NCBI GenBank assembly: GCA_937915965.1
Contig: CALGHC010000561.1
Coordinates: forward strand, 1 to 5,757
DNA: 5,757 bases
DNA from: an uncultured Myxococcales bacterium
Lineage (GTDB): Bacteria > Myxococcota_A > UBA9042
Reading direction: 5' to 3'
This document shows, piece after piece, positions 1-5,757 of this stretch (the stretch's first letter is position 1; every line of letters starts with the position of its first letter). A program made the position numbers and the translations under genes. The notes beneath the pieces are model-generated. The model had not been told where the DNA came from, made no database searches, and was given only the letters and a program-made list of their open reading frames with translations.

Positions 1-2
1 GG

Positions 3-1166
3 ATCGTCACCATGCAGCCCGGTGTCGCGCCCGTCGAGGCGGGGGTGATCGTCGTCGAGGATGGGCGCATCACGTGTGTCGGTCGGGCGCCGGACGCGCC
101 TGGAGCTGTCCCCGTCTGCAAGCTGCCTGCCGACGTCAAGCTGTACGACGTCGCCGGCGCGACGGTGACCCCTGGATTGATCGAGGTGGACTCGGCAGTT
201 GGTCTGGTCGAGGTCTCGATGGAGCCGTCGAGCACCGACGGGATCGCGGGCCGCCGCAGCGTCGCCGCCGAGGTCCGAGCCGCCGACGGCGTACGCCTCG
301 CGTCGAGGGCGGTCGATGCCGCGCGCTGGGGTGGGGTGACGACGGTGGTGGTGGCGCCACTGGGTGCCGCGCTGGTCGCCGGTCAAGGTGTCGCCTATCA
401 TACAAGCGGCAAGGTGATAGATGACGCTTGGATCGCCAATCCTTCGTCAATGCACGTACATCTTGGGGAGCGCGCCAAGAAGAAGGGGCGCCCCTTGGTC
501 GGCTCTCACTCCGGCCAGATCGCGCTGTTGCGCACGACCCTTCTGCGCGCGGCTGAGCTCGCCGCTGCGCCGGCGAAGGCAGGCGACGACGAGCTCGCGC
601 GGATGCGGCGCGACCCGTCGCTGCTGGCTCTGCTGCCCGTCGTAGGCGGCACGTTGCCGTTGGTCGTGCACGCCGACCGCGCGGGCGATATTGCCGCGGC
701 GTTGCGACTGCGCGTCGAGTTCGGCCTCCAATTGGTCATCGTCGGGGGCGCTGAGGCGTGGGTCGTCGCAGACCGCCTCGCCGAGGCGGGCGTACCCGTC
801 GTGCTCTCGCCCGTTGCCGCCCGGCCCTACACCTTCCAGACCGCGCTGGCTCGCGATGACGCCGCCGTCGTCCTGCACGCTGCCGGCGTCCGCCTCGGCA
901 TCGCCACCGGATCGAGCCACAACGCCCGCAACCTTCGCTGGGCCGCGGGGCTCGCGGTCGCGTATGGGCTGCCGCACGACGTCGCACTTGCGGCGATCAC
1001 GCGGGCTCCAGCCGAGTTCCTGGGCCTCGCCGACCGCACCGGCCAGATCGCTGTGGGTCGGGTCGCCGAGTTGGTGGCGTTCGATGGCGATCCGCTTCGC
1101 CTGGGCAGCCACGTGGTGCTCGTCGCGGTCGGTCGGCGGGTTGAGGTTCGACCGCGGCAGCGCTAG
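3..1166 (+). CDS. Amidohydrolase-superfamily protein with degenerate metal site, 5'-partial
   Basis: Seen: the architecture of a metal-dependent amidohydrolase of the imidazolonepropionase-like (COG1228) type. Counting from the ATG at 12, there is an N-terminal beta-sandwich segment with VVEDGRITCVG (14-24), then TPGLIEV (53-59), a TIM-barrel body with HADRAGDI (220-227) and TGSSHNARN (299-307), and a C-terminal tail RTGQIAVGRVAELVAFDGDP (342-361), where the sandwich closes. Known: active members use HxH after PGLID, further His residues and a late Asp to bind one or two metals and hydrolyse amide or cyclic-amide bonds. Here HxH is D60-S-A62, the usual His after strand 5 or 6 lies in a GGAEA stretch (245-249), and the late Asp position is S301. 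Catalysis by the standard mechanism is therefore doubtful; the substrate is unknown. Start: the frame is open to the window edge, codons 3-11 read I-V-T, and IVTMQPG resembles the first strand of relatives. The ATG at 12 is probably internal, and any signal peptide would lie outside the window. It ends 13 bp from the convergent helicase gene. Confidence 0.8.
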   Translation: MVTMQPGVAPVEAGVIVVEDGRITCVGRAPDAPGAVPVCKLPADVKLYDVAGATVTPGLIEVDSAVGLVEVSMEPSSTDGIAGRRSVAAEVRAADGVRLASRAVDAARWGGVTTVVVAPLGAALVAGQGVAYHTSGKVIDDAWIANPSSMHVHLGERAKKKGRPLVGSHSGQIALLRTTLLRAAELAAAPAKAGDDELARMRRDPSLLALLPVVGGTLPLVVHADRAGDIAAALRLRVEFGLQLVIVGGAEAWVVADRLAEAGVPVVLSPVAARPYTFQTALARDDAAVVLHAAGVRLGIATGSSHNARNLRWAAGLAVAYGLPHDVALAAITRAPAEFLGLADRTGQIAVGRVAELVAFDGDPLRLGSHVVLVAVGRRVEVRPRQR

Positions 1167-1181
1167 CCCCGAAGGCGCGCT
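1159..1181. terminator. Imperfect hairpin across convergent stop codons, possible bidirectional terminator
   Basis: Outer stem AGCGC (1159-1163) pairs with GCGCT (1177-1181). Inner stem GCC (1166-1168) pairs with GGC (1174-1176) around the loop CCGAA, with a TA bulge at 1164-1165. It covers the TAG ending the amidohydrolase (1164-1166) and nearly all of the CTA that encodes the helicase stop on the other strand (1180-1182). No T-run follows on either strand, so it is not a classic intrinsic terminator. It could slow polymerase or protect 3' ends of both converging transcripts, or simply reflect high GC. GCGCTAG also occurs as a direct repeat here (1160-1166 and 1177-1183). Confidence 0.3.
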
Positions 1182-4100
1182 AGACCTGGCCCGGGTCGCT
1201 GGCCTCAGGAGGGTCCGGTGAGACCTTGGGCGCCGTGGGCGGCTTCAACATCGGTCCGCGTTTCGAGGCGCTGCCAAATATCGCCACCAGGTCGTCGCGG
1301 TTGAGGGTCTTCACGCCTTCGCCCTCGTTGTCGATCGCCGCCTGGGCGAGGCTGCGCTTGCGATCCTGCAGGCGAAGGATGTGATCCTCGACCGTGTCGC
1401 TGACCACCAGCCGGATGACGAGGACCGGCTTCTCCTGACCGATGCGATGCGCTCGGTCCGATGCCTGCTGCTCAACCGCCGGGTTCCACCACGGGTCGTA
1501 GTGCATGACGACGTCGGCGGCCGTCAGGTTCAGCCCGACTCCGCCGGCCTTGAGGCTGATCAGGAAGAGCGGCGGGCCGTCCGGGTGCTGGAAGCTCTGG
1601 ATGACCCCAGGACGGTCGCGCGTCGAGCCGTCCATGTAGGCCGACTCCCAGCCCCGCTCGTCCAGCTCGCGCCGCAGACGCTTCAACATGGTCGTCCACT
1701 GACTGAAGACCAGGATTCGGCGCCCAGCGGCGAGGAGCTCGCCGACGGTCTGAATGAAGAGGTTTGTCTTGGCCGACTCGGTGACCGCCTGGGCCTCTTC
1801 GAAGGGCAGAAGGTCTGGGTGGCAGCAGGTCTGACGCAGGCGCAGCAGGGCTTCGAGCACGTTGAGAGTCGACCGCTCCAGGCCGATCTCGTCGACCTTG
1901 TTGAGCACCTTCGCGCGGTACGTGTTGCGGACCTTCTCGTAGAGCTCGCGCTGCGGTGGCAGGAGGGTGCAACGCAGGGTGACCTCGGTCAGGGGCGGCA
2001 GATCCTTGTCGACATCCACCTTGAGCCGGCGCAGTACGAACGGCCGCAACCGCCGGCGCAGCTGCTCCATCATGTCCATGGTGACTTCGCCGCCGCGGAC
2101 GATTCCATAGCGGCGGACGAAGCGCGCGCGGCTGCCAAAGAAGCCCGGCATCAGGAACTGGAACTGGCTCCACAGTTCGAGAAGGTTGTTCTCGAGGGGG
2201 GTGCCGGTCAGCGTCAGGCGATGGTGGGCACGCAGGCGCCGCACGGCGCGGGCGGTCTGGCTGTTGGGGTTCTTGATCGCCTGGGCTTCGTCGAGAACCA
2301 CGTAGTGGAAATCCCGTAGCTCAAGCAGGTCGCCATCCTGGCGAAGCAGCGCGTAGGACGTCAGCACGATGTCGTAGTCATCCATTGCGTCGATCAGTTC
2401 GTGGCGACCGGCGCGATCGTCGGCGCGCAGCGTCAGCACGCGCAAGTCCGGCGTGAAACGCGCGGCCTCGTCTGCCCAGTTCTGGACCACTGAGGTCGGC
2501 GATACGATCAGGCTGGGACCGGTCTGGCGGCCAAACTCTTTGTCGGCGAGCAGCACAGTAAGCGCCTGCACCGTCTTGCCCAAGCCCATGTCGTCGGCGA
2601 GGCAGCCGTGCAGACCGAGCTCGCTGAGGGCGAGGATCCAGTCGTAGCCACCGCGCTGGTAGTCGCGCAGCTCGACGCGCAGGCCTTCGGGAAGGGGGCG
2701 GCGCTGGATGCCTGTGAACTGGCTGAGGCGCTCGATGAAGGCGCGCCAGCCGTCGTCGGCGATGCCGTGCTCTTCGACCAGGTCGGCGATCGAGGGCGCG
2801 AGGTGTTGCTCGACGCGCCAGCTGCCGTCCTCGCCTCGCTGGGCGAGCTCTTCGAGATCGGTGAGGGTCGCCGCGTGCCGCTTGAGCCAGTCGGCCGGCA
2901 GCCGGGCCAGCTCGCCATCGTCGAGGCGGATGTAGCGGCTGCCTTCGCGCCAGGCCTCAAGGACGTCGCGTAGCAGCACCTCCCTCTCGCCCGCGCTCAG
3001 CGTGACCTTGAGCTCGAACCAGTCGATACCGCTGCGCAACATGACGGTTGGAGTGACCCGCGCGCGGCTGGGCCGCAGGTCGGAGAGCTTGTCGCGACCA
3101 AAGACCTCGGCGCCGTCGATCTCAAGCGCGGCGAGCTGATCGATGAGGAAATCGAGCGCGTCGTCCAATTCCAGAAGCGCCGGCATCGCCGCGCCAGCGG
3201 CCTCGCTCACCCGCGCAAGCCAGGTGGCCTCGAACTCGCGGTCGCGTTGCCACAGCTCGACGTCGCCGTCGTGCGCGAGGCTGCGGCTGAAGACCTGCGG
3301 CCCGCCGCCTGCGGGGTACTCCATGATCTCGCGAGCGCCTTCGTGCGCGGCGCCGCTTCCGGGCGAACCGATCGCCTCGCCGTGAACGAGATACGCGAAC
3401 GACAGCGCGACGCTGAGCTTGCCGTCGATCTCGTCGAGGCGAATGCGCGGTGTTGCGGCGGCGGTGTGCACGGGCGGCAACAGGTCCGTCTGCTCGATCA
3501 GGTCGCTCTCGCTGCGCAGGTGTGGAAGGACCTCTCGGCAAAATGCGTCGACCTCGTCGGCGGGTACGTGCACGCGGCCGGTACGGAGCAGCCGCAGCAG
3601 CGCAGGTGATCTTGCCGACGGGCGGACGATGGTCGACTCGGCGCGAATGTAGACCCAAGCTACCGGGCCGGGCAGCAGGACGTCGTCGTCGCCACCCTGG
3701 CGGGGTCGGTGGGTCATCAGCCGCGCCGAGACGTTCAGGCCGCCATCTGTGGCGTCCGTGACGATGACGCTCACGGGGCGCTCGGCACCGACGACGAGGG
3801 TCTCTTCGCCGTCGACGCGGAGGGTGTAGGGCTCGGCGTCGACAAATAGACGCAGGAAGACGTCGACAAACCCGGGCTGCAGGGTGCGCACGCGCAGGTC
3901 GTGCCGGTTGACCGAGCATAGGACCGGGATGAGGTCGTCGCGGTTCTCGGCAGCGTCGTTGTGGGTCTTGTAGCCAAAGTGGCCAACCGCCGATGGCTTC
4001 CAACCAATGACCGCGCCGCTCTGGCGCCTGCCTTTGTCGCCGAGGCTGCGGCGGCGGCGAACAATGCTGACCTCAGAACCGCTGTCGCCGCGGCCGTGCA

Positions 4101-4500
4101 GCGCCAGGTCGTAGCAGATCCAAGAGGCTCGGGTTGTCGATGCGGCGACCTCGGGGTCCACGGCGAGCACATCGCGCCAGCCGTCGGCACCGTCTTCGCC
4201 GGCTTCGGCGTCGCGGGCGACGTTGCGGCGCAGGGCCAGCGCGGCGGCGATCACATGCGCGCAGCCGCCATCCGGTTGGGCGCACGAACAGTCCCATTCC
4301 TCAAGGACCGCGCCTTCGTCGCCGATGTCGAGCTCGAAGTGCACGTCGAATCGCTGCTGGCGCTCGGCCTGGACGACGACGTCAAAGCCGCCGTTCTCGC
4401 GGGCGAGGCGCTTGACGTTGCCGAGGCGGAAGTACTCGCGCCCCTGTCGCCACGCGCGGGGTGTCACGCTGCTCTCAAGCAGACTCAGATTGACGCGCAT
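1180..4500 (-). CDS. SNF2-family DNA-dependent ATPase/helicase with N-terminal SWIM zinc finger
   Basis: A 1106-residue DNA translocase, expected to be cytoplasmic or nucleoid-associated. The SWIM zinc finger is C71-x-C73-x6-C80-x-H82. An acidic linker (about 97-108) and a basic patch (147-159, rich in Arg/Lys) follow. Residues about 110-440 match nothing I recognise. Residues about 490-600, with GIDWFELKVTL and YIRLDDGELARLP, resemble the bacterial SNF2-associated region. The ATPase core is complete: DDMGLGKT (636-643, Walker A), LIVSPTSVVQNW (664-675), LDEAQAIKN (736-744, motif II), LTGTPLENN (764-772), ILVFSQW (929-935), SLKAGGVGLNL (982-992) and DRAHRIGQ (1015-1022) with the arginine-finger residues. 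Known: such proteins use ATP to move along duplex DNA and remodel protein-DNA complexes; SWIM fingers bind DNA or proteins. The precise role is not deducible. The ATG at 4500 is supported by a Shine-Dalgarno sequence 7 nt upstream and by the start of the SWIM-associated region. It lies 2 bp after the truD stop. The tail after 1077 is Pro-rich. No frameshift or lost motif is seen; a defence role is possible, but no partner gene is present. Confidence 0.95.
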   Translation of the reverse strand: MRVNLSLLESSVTPRAWRQGREYFRLGNVKRLARENGGFDVVVQAERQQRFDVHFELDIGDEGAVLEEWDCSCAQPDGGCAHVIAAALALRRNVARDAEAGEDGADGWRDVLAVDPEVAASTTRASWICYDLALHGRGDSGSEVSIVRRRRSLGDKGRRQSGAVIGWKPSAVGHFGYKTHNDAAENRDDLIPVLCSVNRHDLRVRTLQPGFVDVFLRLFVDAEPYTLRVDGEETLVVGAERPVSVIVTDATDGGLNVSARLMTHRPRQGGDDDVLLPGPVAWVYIRAESTIVRPSARSPALLRLLRTGRVHVPADEVDAFCREVLPHLRSESDLIEQTDLLPPVHTAAATPRIRLDEIDGKLSVALSFAYLVHGEAIGSPGSGAAHEGAREIMEYPAGGGPQVFSRSLAHDGDVELWQRDREFEATWLARVSEAAGAAMPALLELDDALDFLIDQLAALEIDGAEVFGRDKLSDLRPSRARVTPTVMLRSGIDWFELKVTLSAGEREVLLRDVLEAWREGSRYIRLDDGELARLPADWLKRHAATLTDLEELAQRGEDGSWRVEQHLAPSIADLVEEHGIADDGWRAFIERLSQFTGIQRRPLPEGLRVELRDYQRGGYDWILALSELGLHGCLADDMGLGKTVQALTVLLADKEFGRQTGPSLIVSPTSVVQNWADEAARFTPDLRVLTLRADDRAGRHELIDAMDDYDIVLTSYALLRQDGDLLELRDFHYVVLDEAQAIKNPNSQTARAVRRLRAHHRLTLTGTPLENNLLELWSQFQFLMPGFFGSRARFVRRYGIVRGGEVTMDMMEQLRRRLRPFVLRRLKVDVDKDLPPLTEVTLRCTLLPPQRELYEKVRNTYRAKVLNKVDEIGLERSTLNVLEALLRLRQTCCHPDLLPFEEAQAVTESAKTNLFIQTVGELLAAGRRILVFSQWTTMLKRLRRELDERGWESAYMDGSTRDRPGVIQSFQHPDGPPLFLISLKAGGVGLNLTAADVVMHYDPWWNPAVEQQASDRAHRIGQEKPVLVIRLVVSDTVEDHILRLQDRKRSLAQAAIDNEGEGVKTLNRDDLVAIFGSASKRGPMLKPPTAPKVSPDPPEASDPGQV
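4255..4290 (-). other. SWIM zinc-finger motif of the SNF2 protein
   Basis: The codons spell C-S-C-A-Q-P-D-G-G-C-A-H, matching the SWIM signature CxCx(n)CxH with n = 6 (residues 71-82). All four zinc ligands are present, so the finger is predicted to be folded. In bacteria this module commonly sits at the N terminus of SNF2 ATPases, as it does here. Confidence 0.9.
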
Positions 4501-4502
4501 GC

Positions 4503-5756
4503 TCAGGCTCCTGCCGTGGCCGGCGCCGCGGGGCCCCGCTCGTCGCTGTGGCCATGCGTCGCGTTGACGTTGGCCGCGGTCGCCTCGGGTCCCATCATCT
4601 CGTGAAGGAGGATCGTGGCGAACGAACCGGAGGGCAGGGAGAAGCGCAGGATCAAATTCTCGCCGGCAGCCTCGGTGCCGCCATCGGGAGCGCCATCGGG
4701 AGCGCTGCCTGGACCGCTCTCAGCGCCGCTCTCGCGGCTGACTGACTCCACCGCGAGATCGTCGCAGAACAGGACCAACGGTCGGCGGGTGCCTGCGGCG
4801 AGCGCTCCCAACTGGATGAAATAACTCTCGTCCAATCCCATCGAAGCGAGCACTTCTTGTTCCAGCGCCGCGGCGGCGCCCACCGGTCGCACCATGCGCG
4901 GGCCCCACATCGGTCCCGTGACGACGACCTCGCGCGCGGCCAGCCGCCGGCGCTCGCGCTCGACGTCGTCGCTCGCGAACGTGCCGCCTGTGTCGGTCTT
5001 CTGGCAGACGTCGCCGTCGAGCACCGTCGCGATGTCACCGGCCGCGATGCGTCGCACGAGCACGCGGTTGAAGACCTCGCTCTGCAACGCGGACGCGGCG
5101 AGGCGCTTGAGGTGGCGGTCGCGCAGATCGATGACGTGGACGGTTTCGTCGGGCACCTGCACGTGGACGACACCGCTGAGCCCGGTCGCCAGGGCCCAGC
5201 CTGCCGCCAGGGTCGAGCCGCCGTGGCCCATCCGCTGGCTGCCATAGAAGTTGGCGATGCCGGTCTCTTCGAGCAGCGCGACCTTGGCGGTGGCGAGCGC
5301 GAGCGCCCCGCGGCCGCAGTCTCGGAGCCTGATCTGGAAGCGGTTGCCGTGCAGGTGGCCGGTCTTGAGCTTGTTGGTGTGCGGTCGGGCGTCGAGAACC
5401 CTGCAGCGGCTGTCGTTGAGGCGAGCGGGATCGTCGACGGCCTTGAGCGGCACGCTCAGCCACTGCCGGGTCACGGCGCGACGGTCTTTCAGGCCGGCCA
5501 TGCCGACGTCACCGGTGCGCAACCCGAAGGTCCGGGCGACGTGACGGCGCAGCATTTCGCCTGCGAGATCACGCTTCTCGATCAGCAGATACAGGTGCTC
5601 GCCCTGACCACAGGGCAGGTAGGCGGGCACCTCCTCGACCTCGAAATCCTCGATCTCATGCCGGATCACACCGCCGACCCCTGGTATGGAGCCGCTCAGT
5701 CTGGGCAGGGGAGCGAGTGGGGCGAGTGGGCATTGGTGGGGCGCGGGACGCGTCAT
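4503..5756 (-). CDS. truD: tRNA pseudouridine(13) synthase TruD
   Basis: Converts uridine 13 in the D-arm of certain tRNAs to pseudouridine; cytoplasmic, no cofactor. Seen: the TruD signature GLKDRRAVT (88-96) with the catalytic Asp at D91; an RNA-contact segment HTNKLKTGHLHGNRFQIRLR (126-145); NFYGSQRMG (169-177), equivalent to NYFGxQRFG; and the closing strand LRFSLPSGSFATILLHE (370-386), which returns to the catalytic domain after the TRUD insertion domain (roughly 180-340). At 417 residues it is longer than E. coli TruD (about 349). The excess is a Pro/Ala-rich leader (about 1-24), a Gly/Ser/Pro/Asp-rich insertion (about 340-366) and a 28-residue tail. Start: the ATG sits one base from the window edge, so its ribosome site is not visible and a longer N terminus cannot be excluded. 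Homology to the family begins near residue 26. It is the first visible gene of a probable operon with the SNF2 gene. The shift from Phe to Tyr at 171 is the only oddity in the conserved core. Confidence 0.95.
   Translation of the reverse strand: MTRPAPHQCPLAPLAPLPRLSGSIPGVGGVIRHEIEDFEVEEVPAYLPCGQGEHLYLLIEKRDLAGEMLRRHVARTFGLRTGDVGMAGLKDRRAVTRQWLSVPLKAVDDPARLNDSRCRVLDARPHTNKLKTGHLHGNRFQIRLRDCGRGALALATAKVALLEETGIANFYGSQRMGHGGSTLAAGWALATGLSGVVHVQVPDETVHVIDLRDRHLKRLAASALQSEVFNRVLVRRIAAGDIATVLDGDVCQKTDTGGTFASDDVERERRRLAAREVVVTGPMWGPRMVRPVGAAAALEQEVLASMGLDESYFIQLGALAAGTRRPLVLFCDDLAVESVSRESGAESGPGSAPDGAPDGGTEAAGENLILRFSLPSGSFATILLHEMMGPEATAANVNATHGHSDERGPAAPATAGA
4508..4512 (-). promoter_or_regulatory. 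Ribosome binding site of the SNF2 gene, inside the truD end
   Basis: On the minus strand the sequence reads AGGAG, then a 7-nt spacer, then ATG (4500-4498). The spacer contains the truD TGA. The site therefore fixes the helicase start and lies within the last truD codons, which is typical of translationally coupled genes. No promoter is needed between the genes and none is evident. Confidence 0.7.
4528..4539. repeat. 12-bp perfect palindrome in the truD tail
   Basis: GCGGGGCCCCGC is its own reverse complement and lies 28 bp upstream of the helicase start codon, within the nonconserved truD tail. It could form a short RNA stem with a 4-nt loop that influences coupling to the helicase, or be a protein site. 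In GC-rich coding DNA it may equally be chance; I see no second copy. Confidence 0.35.
4679..4704. repeat. 12-bp perfect tandem repeat (2.2 copies) within truD
   Basis: CGCCATCGGGAG occurs at 4679-4690 and 4691-4702, followed by CG of a third copy. It is in frame and encodes A-P-D-G units (residues about 352-359) in the low-complexity insertion of TruD. This looks like a slippage-type expansion that keeps the frame, placed in a surface loop just before the final core strand. Confidence 0.85.
5713..5730. repeat. 9-bp perfect tandem repeat in the truD leader
   Basis: GCGAGTGGG is present twice back to back. Read on the coding strand it gives the Pro-Leu-Ala units of residues about 10-15. It lies in the nonconserved leader ahead of the TruD core and, like the repeat near the 3' end, is a multiple of three. 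Confidence 0.8.
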
Positions 5757-5757
5757 G

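Noticed and set aside
447..1112. 221-codon open frame on the - strand, antisense to the amidohydrolase
   Set aside because: No motif or ribosome site supports it, and the + strand frame has clear family homology. It is a high-GC shadow frame.
1167..1179. Small gene or RNA between the convergent genes
   Set aside because: Only 13 bp separate the genes. There is no room for more than the hairpin described.
1381..2319. 312-codon open frame on the + strand, antisense to the helicase
   Set aside because: It overlaps the conserved ATPase core in antisense, has no recognisable motif and a composition typical of reverse-frame readings in high-GC DNA (rich in Val, Glu, Leu, Gln, Arg). The minus-strand frame explains the sequence fully.
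1180..4500. The SNF2 gene as part of a phage-defence system such as DISARM
   Set aside because: No methylase, DUF1998 protein, PLD nuclease or other partner is in the window, and the visible neighbour is the housekeeping gene truD. The sequence here does not support a defence assignment.
3961..4605. 214-codon + strand frame spanning the truD/helicase junction
   Set aside because: An Ala/Val-rich shadow frame antisense to the SWIM finger and the truD tail. It does not resemble any family I know.

Overview
The window is GC-rich (by eye about two thirds G+C) and almost fully coding, with three genes and no RNA gene, mobile element or CRISPR array that I can see. The high GC, the many long spurious antisense frames, and the gene families present suggest a Myxococcota/Deltaproteobacteria-like chromosome. 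Those families are an amidohydrolase of the degenerate 'PGL(I/V)EV' kind, a SWIM-SNF2 helicase and a TruD with a low-complexity insertion. The taxonomic placement is an inference from style, not from a marker gene.

Left part (1-1166, + strand): the 3' portion of an amidohydrolase-superfamily gene whose true start probably lies before the window. The fold is recognisable, but several positions that normally bind the catalytic metals are substituted. It ends 13 bp before the end of the convergent helicase gene. An imperfect hairpin covers both stop codons.

Middle and right part (1180-5756, - strand): an apparent two-gene unit transcribed right to left. truD (tRNA pseudouridine-13 synthase) comes first, with its ATG at the window edge. 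After a 2-bp gap comes a 1106-residue SNF2-family ATPase with an N-terminal SWIM zinc finger. The helicase has a good Shine-Dalgarno sequence inside the end of truD, so the two are probably co-transcribed and translationally coupled.

No functional link between tRNA modification and the DNA translocase is evident; the pairing may be only positional. I see no convincing new multi-gene system here. The points most worth a second look are the possible pseudoenzyme state of the amidohydrolase, the large unassigned middle of the SNF2 protein, the truD-helicase coupling and the repeat-bearing insertion in TruD.
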